Of a DNA stretch of 59,134 bases, positions 25,512 to 34,800 are shown piece by piece. Source of the DNA: DRYM01 sp964526225 (lineage in GTDB: Archaea; Thermoproteota; Thermoprotei_A; EX4484-217-1); assembly GCA_964526225.1 (NCBI GenBank), contig CAZGLL010000008.1:1-59134 (forward strand), written 5' to 3'. Both the position numbers and the translations under genes were made by a program. Below the pieces are notes generated by a model, which had not been told where the DNA came from, searched no databases, and saw only the letters and a list, made by a program, of their open reading frames with translations. Each line of letters begins with the position of its first letter. The first letter of the stretch is position 1.

Positions 25512-25557
25512 ACGTTTATAAGAGTCCTTTAGAAGAAACTTTACGAAAAAGCGGAGG
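25512..25557 (+). promoter_or_regulatory. TATA box and ribosome site of the S30e gene
   Basis: ACGTTTATAAGAG (25512-25524) is a good archaeal TATA box; GCGGAGG (25551-25557) is a perfect Shine-Dalgarno match, with the ATG 14 bases further on. Confidence 0.6.
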
Positions 25558-25571
25558 AGTGCGTTTAGGAA

Positions 25572-25736
25572 ATGCCCTCACACGGCTCAATAACTAAAGC
25601 TGGTAAAGTTAGAAGTCAAACACCTAAGATTCCACCTAAGCCGAAGAAGAATCTCGCTCCTAGAGTAAGAAATAGGCGAGAGTATTTAAGGAGACTCATG
25701 AAGCAACAACAAATGGCAACTACTAGGGGAAGGTAG
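25572..25736 (+). CDS. rps30e: 30S ribosomal protein S30e
   Basis: A 54-residue, strongly basic small-subunit protein found in archaea and eukaryotes. Family features are MPSHGSITKAGKVRSQTPKI near the start, a proline-lysine stretch (PPKPKKNLAPRVRNRRE) and a short C terminus ending TTRGR. Preceded by its own TATA box and GCGGAGG site, it appears monocistronic, about 95 bases before gatD. Confidence 0.93.
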   Translation: MPSHGSITKAGKVRSQTPKIPPKPKKNLAPRVRNRREYLRRLMKQQQMATTRGR

Positions 25737-25832
25737 TAACCATACTTTCTTAGGAGTGTTCTTAATCTTACATAGACAATTTAGTTTTATTAGGCATATT
25801 GATCTTAACTACCAATTGTAGTTTACAGTAGG

Positions 25833-27182
25833 GTGATTAAAATAGGGTTTGAAGATCCTCTTTACGGATATCGAGGTGTTGTCAGAAGGTTTCTTGAAAA
25901 TGCTGGTGTAAAAATAGGTAATAGGGTAAGGATTGTTAAGAAGGACTCTACTATTGAAGGAATACTTATGCCTAGACATTCTCTTTCAGAAAAACCTTTC
26001 ATAGTTGTGAAACTAGATAACGGATACAATATCGGCGTTAAATTTGAAGAATCCATGAAAATTATTAAGATTGGAGAGGAGAAACCTCCCAAACCTTACC
26101 ATCCAGAAATAATCGTTAAGAAGAACCCTAAACTACCTAATGTAGCGATAATAAGTACTGGAGGAACTATAGCAAGCCGTGTAGACTATAGAACGGGCGC
26201 AGTCTACCCCGCATTGAAAACGGAAGACATCTTGGAGTTTGCGCCTGAAATAATGGATATTGCAAATATTGAAGCAGAAATATTGTTCTCAATATTTAGT
26301 GAAAACATGACACCCTATCACTGGTCTAGAATCGCTGAGGAAGTAGCTAAGAAAATAGAGGAAGGATTCGATGGTGTTGTTGTCCCTCATGGAACAGACA
26401 CTATGGGGTATACTGCAGCAGCTCTTTCGTTCGCCTTAAGAAATCTTCCAGTACCTGTCGTACTAGTTGGAGCACAGAGATCCTCTGATAGGCCTTCTTC
26501 GGATGCCACAATAAACCTTTACTCAGCAGTTCTAGTTGCAGGTAAAGCATCATTTGCGGAAGTAGTTGTTGTTATGCACGGCGAAACTTCTGACAGCTAC
26601 TGCTTGGTTCATAGAGGTACGAAAGTTAGGAAAATGCATACAAGCAGAAGAGACGCCTTTAGAACAATAAATGACATTCCATTAGCTAAGGTAGAAAACG
26701 GCGAAATAATTATTCTAAATAGGAACTTTAAGCCACGCCGTAAAGATAGAAGCTTAGTGTTAGAAAATAAGTTCGATGATAAAGTCGCTTTAGTGAAGAT
26801 TTATCCGGGAATATCTCCTGAAATAATAGATTTCCTAGTAGATAGAGGATATCATGGAATAGTTATTGAAGGAACAGGACTAGGCCACGCACCTGAGAGG
26901 CTATATGAACCCATTAAGAGAGCTATTGAGGAGGGAATACCAGTAGTGATGACTTCTCAATGCATATGGGGTAGGATAAACATGAATGTGTACAGTACTG
27001 GCAGAGACCTTCTAGCATTAGGTGTCATTCCCGGAGAGGATATGTTACCTGAAACAGCTCTGGTTAAGCTCATGTGGGTTCTAGGTAAAACGAGGGACAT
27101 TAGTGAGGTAAGGAAGCTTATGTTAACCAATATTGCAGGTGAAATTAATCCGAGAACAACGTTTATGACATATTTAAGCTAG
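25833..27182 (+). CDS. gatD: Glutamyl-tRNA(Gln) amidotransferase subunit D
   Basis: Asparaginase-like subunit of the archaeal GatDE enzyme that releases ammonia from glutamine for Glu-tRNA(Gln) amidation. The 449-residue protein has an N-terminal beta domain (1-90) and an asparaginase domain with STGGTIASR at 108-116 (active threonines T109/T112), and HGTDT at 186-190. The start is GTG 25833; an AGGGTGAT site overlaps it, so a later start or leaderless reading is possible. gatE begins 13 bases after its stop. Confidence 0.96.
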   Translation: MIKIGFEDPLYGYRGVVRRFLENAGVKIGNRVRIVKKDSTIEGILMPRHSLSEKPFIVVKLDNGYNIGVKFEESMKIIKIGEEKPPKPYHPEIIVKKNPKLPNVAIISTGGTIASRVDYRTGAVYPALKTEDILEFAPEIMDIANIEAEILFSIFSENMTPYHWSRIAEEVAKKIEEGFDGVVVPHGTDTMGYTAAALSFALRNLPVPVVLVGAQRSSDRPSSDATINLYSAVLVAGKASFAEVVVVMHGETSDSYCLVHRGTKVRKMHTSRRDAFRTINDIPLAKVENGEIIILNRNFKPRRKDRSLVLENKFDDKVALVKIYPGISPEIIDFLVDRGYHGIVIEGTGLGHAPERLYEPIKRAIEEGIPVVMTSQCIWGRINMNVYSTGRDLLALGVIPGEDMLPETALVKLMWVLGKTRDISEVRKLMLTNIAGEINPRTTFMTYLS

Positions 27183-27195
27183 AAGGTGATTGTCG

Positions 27196-29112
27196 ATGGA
27201 GAAAATAGATTATGAAAAAATAGGACTTAAAGTAGGGCTAGAACTTCATCAACAACTCAATACTAAACATAAGCTTTTCTGCAACTGCCCAACAGAACTT
27301 GTTGAAAAAGAACCAGAATATGTCTTCATAAGGAAGCTTAGACCTACACGTAGTGAACTAGGAGAAGTCGATGTAGCAGCTCTTTTTGAGTGGAAAAGAG
27401 GTAGAAAATACATTTACGAAGCCTATGAAAACCATGTATGCTTAGTTGAAGGTGACGAAGAACCGCCTCATAACTTAAATCCTGAAGCATTAGAAATAGC
27501 ATTAACAGTTGCATTAATGCTTCATTCTAAACCCGTTGATGAAGTACATGTTATGAGAAAAATAGTTATCGACGGATCAAACACTACGGGATTTCAAAGA
27601 ACAGCTGTGGTAGCTTTAGGAGGATATATCGACGATGAAGAAGGAAGAATAAAGATACAAACAATATGTGTTGAAGAAGACGCTGCTAGGAAAATAGGTG
27701 AAAAAGGAAAAGACGTAATTTACAGGCTAGATAGACTAGGCATTCCACTAATAGAAATATCTACAAGCCCGGATATTCACAGTCCAGAGCAAGCTGAAAG
27801 AGTAGCCTACAAGATAGGTCAGTTATTAAGAATAACAGGTAGGGTTAAGAGAGGACTAGGCACAATAAGACAGGACCTAAATATTTCCGTTGCAGGCGGG
27901 GAGAAAATAGAAATAAAGGGTGTCCAAAAACTTGAGTTAATAAAAAAGGCTGTTGAGTACGAGGCTCTTAGGCAACTTAAACTTCTCAAAATAAAAGAGG
28001 AATTGCTCAGAAGAGGAGTTAAGGAAGAAGACCTAAAATTCAGTCCTCTTGATGTAACGGAAGTTTTCAAGAACACAAAAAGTAAGCTAATAAAGAACGC
28101 TATAATGAAAGGAGGGAAAATCATAGCTCAAGTGCTTCCCGGATTCAAAGGGATTTTGGGAATAGAAGTTCAACCTGGAAGAAGGTTTGGAACAGAACTT
28201 TCAGATTATGCTAGATTCTGGGGAGGTGTTACAGGACTCATACATACAGATGAGCTTCCAAAATATGGCATAACAGTAGATGAGGTTAGAAAACTATATG
28301 AGGTTTGCAAAGCAAATTCCGAGAGAGACGCTATAGTCATAATAGCTGATGATGAAAATAAGGCTAAAGAAGCACTAAAAGCTGTTGTTGAAAGAGCAAA
28401 ATATGCTTTAAAAGGAATACCTAAGGAGACAAGAGCTGCAAATCCCGATGGAACAACAAGATATATGAGGCCGCAGCCAGGTGCGGCAAGAATGTATCCT
28501 GAAACAGATGTGCCACCAATAGAAATCACTGAAGAGCTTCTAAGAAGGATTAAAGAAAACCTGCCGGAAATGCCTGAAAAGAAACTTAGAAAATTTGTCG
28601 AAGAATACGGGTTAAGTGAAGACTTGGCGAAGCAAATGATAAAATCATACTGGCTAGATTTGTTCGAAAAGATTGTTGAAAAACATCATAGAAAAGTAAG
28701 TCCTACTTTGATAGCAACAACACTGGAAAACACTCTTAAATCGCTTAAGAACGAAGGAATACCAGTAGATAACATAGCAGACGAACATATAGAAGAATTA
28801 TTTGATTTCTACGCAGAGGGAAAAATAGCTAAAGAAGCAATACCGGAGATTCTCAAGTGGCTTGCTTGCAATCCTAACAAGCATGTTTTAGACGCTATAG
28901 AGGCTCTAGGTCTAAAAAAGGTGTCTCTTAGAGATGTTGAAGAGATTGTTGAAAAAATAATTGAGATGAAAAGAGATGATATTGAAAAAAGAAGGCATAA
29001 GGCATTCAGTATAGTGATGGGGTTGGCTATGAGAGAGTTAAGAGGTAAGGTTGATGGAAAAACTGTTGCTGAAATAGTTAAGAGAAAACTTATAGAGAAG
29101 AAGCTAATATAA
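27196..29112 (+). CDS. gatE: Glutamyl-tRNA(Gln) amidotransferase subunit E
   Basis: Kinase/amidase subunit that phosphorylates Glu-tRNA(Gln) and accepts ammonia from GatD. The 638-residue protein has the GatB-like cradle (GLKVGLELHQQL, LIEISTSPDI), the archaeal AspRS-like insertion in the middle (near QVLPGFKG, GRRFGTELSDYARFWGGVTG), MYPETDVPP, and helical/YqeY tail domains. ATG 27196 is preferred over TTG 27190 because AAGGTGAT (27183-27190) is 5 bases upstream of it. It is operonic with gatD. Confidence 0.97.
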   Translation: MEKIDYEKIGLKVGLELHQQLNTKHKLFCNCPTELVEKEPEYVFIRKLRPTRSELGEVDVAALFEWKRGRKYIYEAYENHVCLVEGDEEPPHNLNPEALEIALTVALMLHSKPVDEVHVMRKIVIDGSNTTGFQRTAVVALGGYIDDEEGRIKIQTICVEEDAARKIGEKGKDVIYRLDRLGIPLIEISTSPDIHSPEQAERVAYKIGQLLRITGRVKRGLGTIRQDLNISVAGGEKIEIKGVQKLELIKKAVEYEALRQLKLLKIKEELLRRGVKEEDLKFSPLDVTEVFKNTKSKLIKNAIMKGGKIIAQVLPGFKGILGIEVQPGRRFGTELSDYARFWGGVTGLIHTDELPKYGITVDEVRKLYEVCKANSERDAIVIIADDENKAKEALKAVVERAKYALKGIPKETRAANPDGTTRYMRPQPGAARMYPETDVPPIEITEELLRRIKENLPEMPEKKLRKFVEEYGLSEDLAKQMIKSYWLDLFEKIVEKHHRKVSPTLIATTLENTLKSLKNEGIPVDNIADEHIEELFDFYAEGKIAKEAIPEILKWLACNPNKHVLDAIEALGLKKVSLRDVEEIVEKIIEMKRDDIEKRRHKAFSIVMGLAMRELRGKVDGKTVAEIVKRKLIEKKLI

Positions 29113-29133
29113 CAATTACCGAGAAAGCTTGTT

Positions 29134-29194
29134 TCCTATGATGAATACTCCCGACTCTGAGTAAGCGATGATGTAAAGGCATTTGTCTGACATA
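29134..29194 (+). ncRNA. Box C/D guide sRNA candidate 1
   Basis: A textbook order on the plus strand: C box ATGATGA (29138-29144), 12-base guide, D' CTGA (29157-29160), 7-base spacer, C' ATGATGT (29168-29174, one mismatch), 12-base guide, D box CTGA (29187-29190). Both 12-base guide lengths are optimal for Nop5-fibrillarin. It starts about 25 bases after gatE and could be processed from that transcript. Guide targets were not resolved. The rest of 29191-29409 is AT-rich; a 7-bp hairpin (AGGTTTT 29244-29250 with AAAACCT 29258-29264) is the only structure seen. Confidence 0.85.
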
Positions 29195-29409
29195 GCTAAA
29201 TTAAGCCTTATTAAATTTTTAGTTATGTTTATGGAGTTAAACTAGGTTTTTAACTTGAAAACCTCAAAGGGGACATTATTGTTGAAGTATAACATATGGT
29301 GTTCTCTAAATAAAATAAGACATCCCGTGACTTCAAGTGTAGTCATATTTTCATATATATAAAGCGTTAATGGCTTAAAATTATGGGAAAAGTAAGAAAA
29401 AAACGCTGT

Positions 29410-29652
29410 TTACTCCAACTTAAATAGCTTTATCGCTTGTGTTGGACACATCGATTCTGCCTGTGTTAAACAGTTTTCAAGTTCCTCATTAGCTTCAACT
29501 TCTCCTTCATAATCGTTTGTCGTCCTATATTTTTCGATAATCCTAGCTTTGCCTTCATCGTCAAATTCGAAAATTTCGGGGCATATCGAAATACATATTC
29601 CGTCGCCTATACATTCCTCCTTGTTTATTGTTACCCTATACTTTGCCAACAA
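29410..29652 (-). CDS. Single-cluster ferredoxin of the Pyrococcus type (Asp ligand)
   Basis: An 80-residue ferredoxin. Ligand pattern is C14-x2-D17-x2-C20-x3-C24-P with C69-P near the end and C61 between them. Aspartate replaces the second cysteine exactly as in Pyrococcus furiosus ferredoxin; by analogy C14, D17, C20 and C69 would hold a 4Fe-4S (or 3Fe-4S) cluster, while C24 and C61 could form a disulfide. It probably carries electrons for oxidoreductases using ferredoxin. Monocistronic. Confidence 0.93.
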   Translation of the reverse strand: MLAKYRVTINKEECIGDGICISICPEIFEFDDEGKARIIEKYRTTNDYEGEVEANEELENCLTQAESMCPTQAIKLFKLE

Positions 29653-29856
29653 GCCTCCCCCAAGAGGTAATAATCTTTACGCCTTTAATGAAAGAAGGCC
29701 TTGCTTATTTATAAATCTATCTTGGCATTTACATATGGGAAAAACATAAAATATATGTTTAAACTATCATTATAGGAAACCTTTCTCCTTCAAAGTTAAA
29801 AAGCAGAGAAGATACCATTAGCTTAAGTCACTTTAGAAGTGATGAGCTGATAGAAC

Positions 29857-31071
29857 TTGAATGTTAAAAGGATATTCGTAGAGATATTCGTTATAGTGGC
29901 AATTGTAGGTATAATAGGTTATATTAAACAGCGTCCAGGAATCGCTTCCGAAATAGGTGAACTTGAACAACTTATTGACATTCTTATAGCCGGTACATTG
30001 ATAGTCATTGCTGGATATATTTCGCTAAGAACAGCTATTTCAACGGCAATTTTAGAATTAGCTTTTGGAAGCATAGCTAGAATAATCGGTATAGAACCTA
30101 CAGAAACATTAGCTTTTCTTGCGGAGATAGGTGCAATAATGCTTATGTTCATTGCTGGTACCGAAATAGAATTTCATGTATTTAAAAAGAAATTTAAAGA
30201 AAGCATAACGATAGGTTCAGCTGTATTCTTTGCTCCTCTAATAGCAGTGATGATGTTTTTAAGTGGGAAATATGGAATAAATGAAACAACAATGCTTGCA
30301 AGCGTTGCATTAGCCGCAACTAGTGTAGCCGTTGTATATACAATACTTTATGATATGCTAATACTTTACTCGCCATTAGGTCAAGTACTTTTGGGAGCAG
30401 CAATAGTTTGCGACGTACTTAGCATTATAGGGTTAAGTATTGTTTTAGGAAAGTTCAGTATATTCTCAATGCTTTATATTGTCCTCTTAGCTCTACTATT
30501 CTACGCTATACCAAGAACTGGCAGGTTGATTATAGCTTTAAAAACAGCTTGGGAACTCGAATTAAAAATTATCATCCTATTGTTGATTCTTTTAGCAATA
30601 ATTTCATCGGTTCTAGGTGTTCATGCAACACTTACAGCGTTTATCCTAGGAATACTTATTGCAGAAACAGCTAAAACCCGTAAAAGCTTGGAAATGAAAA
30701 TAAGAGGTTTAGGTTTTGGTTTCTTCATTCCCATATTCTTCTTTTACTCAGGAGTGCTTGTTGACTTAGCCCTCGTATTAACGAATCTACCGTTTTTTGC
30801 AATGTTATTTGCGGTTACGTTTCTTTCAACCTTCGGTGGGGCATATGTAGCTTCTAAAATATGTTGCCCCATAAAGTACGCTCACATATTAACCGTATAC
30901 AATATTAAGACAAGCATAACGATAATTGCCGCATATGAAGGCTTAAGATTGGGAATAATAGATCCAGCACTTTATTCCATGATAACGGCTACGGCCTTAG
31001 CCGGAGCTATAGCTGTTTCAGCAATACTTAAAGTTGCTCCATCGTCTACTTTAGAGGATTTAGCTCTTTAA
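29857..31071 (+). CDS. Cation:proton antiporter, CPA2 (NapA/KefB-like) family
   Basis: A 404-residue membrane protein with about twelve hydrophobic segments in the CPA2 layout. The family core LAATSVAVVYTIL (TM5-like) and GAAIVCDVLSIIGL (TM6-like, a single aspartate preceded by Cys rather than the electrogenic Asp-Asp pair) are visible, suggesting electroneutral exchange. No C-terminal TrkA-N domain is fused. Start is TTG 29857, since the nearby ATG is out of frame. A short hairpin (about 29821-29848) precedes it. Its end overlaps convergent hisS by 12 bases. Confidence 0.88.
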   Translation: MNVKRIFVEIFVIVAIVGIIGYIKQRPGIASEIGELEQLIDILIAGTLIVIAGYISLRTAISTAILELAFGSIARIIGIEPTETLAFLAEIGAIMLMFIAGTEIEFHVFKKKFKESITIGSAVFFAPLIAVMMFLSGKYGINETTMLASVALAATSVAVVYTILYDMLILYSPLGQVLLGAAIVCDVLSIIGLSIVLGKFSIFSMLYIVLLALLFYAIPRTGRLIIALKTAWELELKIIILLLILLAIISSVLGVHATLTAFILGILIAETAKTRKSLEMKIRGLGFGFFIPIFFFYSGVLVDLALVLTNLPFFAMLFAVTFLSTFGGAYVASKICCPIKYAHILTVYNIKTSITIIAAYEGLRLGIIDPALYSMITATALAGAIAVSAILKVAPSSTLEDLAL

Positions 31072-32367
31072 AAACCTGGCAACTGTTTCAACAACTCTTC
31101 CTAAATCAACAACTTCTCTATTACCGCTCCTCCTATCATAAACTGTTGCTTTTCTTTCAGAAACTTCTTTAGATCCGACGTAAACTATTACATTTATTCC
31201 CTTCTTCATAGCATACCTTCTTTGTGCTTGTTCGCTGCGTCTCATAACATCTACTTGCACTGGAATACCTTTTTCCCTTAACATGTTAGCTACAGCTAAA
31301 GCGTAAAGATATGTTTCCTTGTCATGCTTTAGCGGCAGTACGTATACTTTGGTATAAGTTTTCACATCAAGCTTAAAAATTCCTAGCTCCAATCCAGCAT
31401 CAATAACTCTCTCGATGCCTATTGAACCCCCGGTTGATGGCGTATGTTTACCAGTGTATATTTCTATAAGGTTATCATATCTTCCTCCGCCCGCTATGCT
31501 ACCTATTCTTGGTTTTTCTACAACATACTCAAAAATAGGTCCCGTATAGTAGTCTAACCCTCTAACTAATGAAAGCTCAATAGACACCTTATCCTTGTAC
31601 TTTAGATAATCTAACATTTCCTTAAGATGTGAAACCGCCTCACTTACTTTCTTGTTTTTACCATATATTTCATCTATTTCGTCAAGAACCTTCTCTGGTG
31701 TCCCACTTACGGATATTATTTCAATTATTTTCTCAACTGTTTCATTAGAGTATCCAGCTTTGATAAGCTCTTCACGAACTCCTTCGTAACCTATTCTATC
31801 CAATTTATCGATTATTCTGTAAACTGAAATAACATCTTTTATGGAGAGTGTTTCCTCAAATATTCCAGCTAGCATTCTTCTGTCATTGAGCTTTATTTTG
31901 AAGTTCTTCAAACCTATGTTCTCTATAGCTTCGGATAACACATTAACTATTTCTGCATCTGCTTCAGGATACGGTGAACCAACTATGTCTATATCGCATT
32001 GCCAAAATTCTCTATACCTTCCTCTCTGCGGATTTTCATGCCTCCAAACTCTTGAAATATGGTATCTTCTGAATGGAAACTGAACAACATGGTTTGAGAG
32101 AAATCTCGCTAGCGGAACAGTTAGATCGTATCTTAACGCATACCACTTTTCACTCCAAGGATCCTTAAACTTATAAACAAGTTTGTTTTCAGCTTCCTCA
32201 CCATATTTACCCTTGAGAGTATCCCAGTACTCTAAGGCAGGAGTTTCTATAGGATCATAACCGTATTTCATGAATGTTTCCTCAATAATTTCGAGTATTT
32301 TCTTTCTCAAAATCATAATGTCAGGTGGGAAATCTCTGAATCCTCTAGGTACACTGTATTTGGGCAT
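31060..32367 (-). CDS. hisS: Histidyl-tRNA synthetase
   Basis: Class II aminoacyl-tRNA synthetase charging tRNA-His. The 435-residue protein has motif 1 (RGFRDFPPDIMILR start region), motif 2 with FRRYHISRVWRHENPQRGR and REFWQCDID, the histidine-specific LVRGLDYYTGPIFEY, motif 3 GGSIGIERV, and a C-terminal anticodon-binding domain (TYTKVYVLPL onward). Normal length. It follows EF-2 on the same strand by 83 bases; whether they are co-transcribed is open. Confidence 0.97.
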   Translation of the reverse strand: MPKYSVPRGFRDFPPDIMILRKKILEIIEETFMKYGYDPIETPALEYWDTLKGKYGEEAENKLVYKFKDPWSEKWYALRYDLTVPLARFLSNHVVQFPFRRYHISRVWRHENPQRGRYREFWQCDIDIVGSPYPEADAEIVNVLSEAIENIGLKNFKIKLNDRRMLAGIFEETLSIKDVISVYRIIDKLDRIGYEGVREELIKAGYSNETVEKIIEIISVSGTPEKVLDEIDEIYGKNKKVSEAVSHLKEMLDYLKYKDKVSIELSLVRGLDYYTGPIFEYVVEKPRIGSIAGGGRYDNLIEIYTGKHTPSTGGSIGIERVIDAGLELGIFKLDVKTYTKVYVLPLKHDKETYLYALAVANMLREKGIPVQVDVMRRSEQAQRRYAMKKGINVIVYVGSKEVSERKATVYDRRSGNREVVDLGRVVETVARFLKS

Positions 32368-32449
32368 ATATTATCCTCTCTACTTTTCTCTGAGAAAAAC
32401 GTAAGAAAATAGTTTTGTTATTTAAAAGCTATTGTTTTATAGATCATGT

Positions 32450-34660
32450 TTAGAGTGAAATGAAGTCCTCAGGTTTTGGCGGCTCAGGTTTTAATCCTTT
32501 TCTCTCCCTGATTTTCCTTACGAGATCCCATAGTAGCGAGTCAGGTACTGGAGCCCATCTACTAAACTCTGTACCCCAGAATACTCTACCCGCGGTTACG
32601 CTTCTAAGTACTGTTGCTAAGTCTTGGGATTCAGCTACTGGCATTTCAGCTATTATTCTAACCATAGGACCTTGCTGTAGAACCGTTACTATTCTTCCTC
32701 TTCTCTGAGTAACAACCCTAGTTACATTACCCATGTACTCCATCGGCGTTCTTATGTCAAGCTTCTGTATAGGTTCTAAGAGTGTTGGTTTCGAAGTTAG
32801 CATTCCAGCGAAAATAGCGTTCCTAACTGCTGGATAGATTTGCGCTGGTCCTCTATGTGCTGGATCCTCATGTATTACGGCATCATGAAGTATTACCTTA
32901 ACTCCTCTTACAGGCTCATTAGCTAAAGGTCCTTCAGCCATAGCGTATCTGAAACCACCAATCATTGTGTCTTTAACTTCTCTTAAATATTGTACACCCT
33001 TCGTTTTATCTACGAAAACATTTATTCTCTCATCTATAGCGATAACTCCTCTTGCTTCGTCAGTATCCCATCCTGCCTGGTCTCTAAGTATTTTAGCTCT
33101 TTCTCTCGGATCTTGGTCTTCAGATATTATTCCTTCCTGAATGAGCTTAATTGTTGTTTCATCTAAAGGCTCAACTGAAATGTAGAATTTGTTGTGCTTA
33201 TTTGGTGATTTACCTTCAAATATTTTTGATGAAGATCTTATGCTTTCTCTATAAACTATGATTGGCGGTGATGCGATAACCTCTAAGCCATAGTTTTCTT
33301 TGAGAAATGTAAGTGTTATTTCAAGATGTAAGTGCCCCATACCTGAAATCAAATATTCTCCTGTTTCCTCATTTATCTTAACAACTAGGTTGGGGTCTTC
33401 GATGCTCATTTTTCTTAGCGCATCTATTAGCTTGGGAAGATCCCTAGCATTTTTAGGTTCAATAGCTACTGTAACTACAGGTTCTGAAATGTACCTTAGC
33501 TTCTCGAACGGATATGCTTGGTCTTTGTACTCTGGTGAAACGAGTGTTTCACCAGCACGAGCGCTATCTACGCCCAGTAATGCTACAATGTTTCCTGCAG
33601 GTATTTTCTCAGCAATTTCCCTATGAGGACCCATGTATAGGCCTACTTGTAATACTCTATTCTTTGTTCTTGCCTGCACAAGCCATACTTCATCGCCTGT
33701 CTCTATTGTTCCAGAGAATATTCTTCCCGTAGCTACTAAGCCAGCATGCGGATCTATCTGGATATTATTTACGAAAATTACTGTTGGCCCGTTAGGATCA
33801 CACTCTATCATTGCCTTGCCTAATTCAGAATTTATGTCGCCTCTCCATATCTTAGGTATTCTGTAGCGCTGAGCCTCCTTAGGGTTAGGTACGAACTTGA
33901 CTATCATGTCGAGTAGCGATACATGTAGAGGAGCCATTTCCTGAAGATCCTTTACTCCCTCAAGCCCCCTTCTATACGCTTCAATAACATCTGAGAACTT
34001 TATCCCCTTAGATAGAGCATAGGGTATTGTGAATCCCCACTTGTCCTTAGCAGCCCCTATGGCAACCATACCCTTTCTAACGTCGAGTTTCCATTTGCTT
34101 CTAAATTGTGGTTCAGCATAGGTTTCTATGAGACCATTGATTTCCTTTATTATTTGAACTATTCTATCCTGAATTTGCTGTGGTGTAAGCTTAAGTTCCT
34201 TAATTAACCTATCAACCTTGTTTATGAAAAGTAGTGGTCTTACACGTTCTTCAAGAGACTGCCTAAGAACAGTTTCCGTTTGCGTCATAACACCTTCAAC
34301 AGCATCTACAACAACAAGTGATCCGTCAAGTACTCTTAAAGCCCTAGTTACCTTACCTGAAAAATCAACATGACCTGGTGTGTCTATTAGGTTAATTACG
34401 TAAGGTTTACCTTCATACTCGTGGTAAAGGCTTATGTTAGCTGATTTAACAGTTATACCTCTCTTCTGCTCAACGTCTAGGTAGTCTAGGGCTAAAGCTT
34501 CACCAGCTATTTTAGGTGAAATTATCCCCGCAGCCATAAGTAGGTTGTCTGAAGTTGTTGTTTTACCGTGGTCAACATGAGCTATGATACCTATGTTTCT
34601 AACCTGCTCAATGTTATTCATTATCTTTAGGATGTCTTCAACCATCTTATACTTTACCAT
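32450..34660 (-). CDS. fusA: Translation elongation factor 2
   Basis: The ribosomal translocase GTPase, 736 residues. G1 is AHVDHGKTT at 27-35, switch I has KRGITVKSANIS, G3 DTPGHVDFSG, G4 NKVDR, and the domain IV tip has DPAHRGPAQIYPA, whose histidine is the diphthamide site. Domains I-V are complete. It has its own promoter region, shared divergently with the folate cyclo-ligase gene. Confidence 0.98.
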   Translation of the reverse strand: MVKYKMVEDILKIMNNIEQVRNIGIIAHVDHGKTTTSDNLLMAAGIISPKIAGEALALDYLDVEQKRGITVKSANISLYHEYEGKPYVINLIDTPGHVDFSGKVTRALRVLDGSLVVVDAVEGVMTQTETVLRQSLEERVRPLLFINKVDRLIKELKLTPQQIQDRIVQIIKEINGLIETYAEPQFRSKWKLDVRKGMVAIGAAKDKWGFTIPYALSKGIKFSDVIEAYRRGLEGVKDLQEMAPLHVSLLDMIVKFVPNPKEAQRYRIPKIWRGDINSELGKAMIECDPNGPTVIFVNNIQIDPHAGLVATGRIFSGTIETGDEVWLVQARTKNRVLQVGLYMGPHREIAEKIPAGNIVALLGVDSARAGETLVSPEYKDQAYPFEKLRYISEPVVTVAIEPKNARDLPKLIDALRKMSIEDPNLVVKINEETGEYLISGMGHLHLEITLTFLKENYGLEVIASPPIIVYRESIRSSSKIFEGKSPNKHNKFYISVEPLDETTIKLIQEGIISEDQDPRERAKILRDQAGWDTDEARGVIAIDERINVFVDKTKGVQYLREVKDTMIGGFRYAMAEGPLANEPVRGVKVILHDAVIHEDPAHRGPAQIYPAVRNAIFAGMLTSKPTLLEPIQKLDIRTPMEYMGNVTRVVTQRRGRIVTVLQQGPMVRIIAEMPVAESQDLATVLRSVTAGRVFWGTEFSRWAPVPDSLLWDLVRKIRERKGLKPEPPKPEDFISL

Positions 34661-34729
34661 GGCCTAACACGTCCTCTAAACTTTTCCGATCCTTACCTTA
34701 TCCGAGTTCATCTAAAGCTAAATACAGCA

Positions 34730-34745
34730 CGGATTTATAAACTCA
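34730..34745. promoter_or_regulatory. Palindromic TATA element between EF-2 and folate cyclo-ligase genes
   Basis: TTTATAAA (34734-34741) is perfectly palindromic and could serve both directions: about 75 bases from the EF-2 ATG leftward and about 60 bases from the cyclo-ligase ATG rightward. Confidence 0.5.
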
Positions 34746-34800
34746 CTTGTCACCTAATAAACAATGGGGATGATAACATATAGAAAGTAGCTGATGAGGA

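Noticed and set aside
29821..29852. GTGATGA directly followed by CTGA before the antiporter gene
   Set aside because: Boxes are one base apart with no room for a guide; it is better explained as a small hairpin (AGCT/AGCT and TCACTT/AAGTGA).
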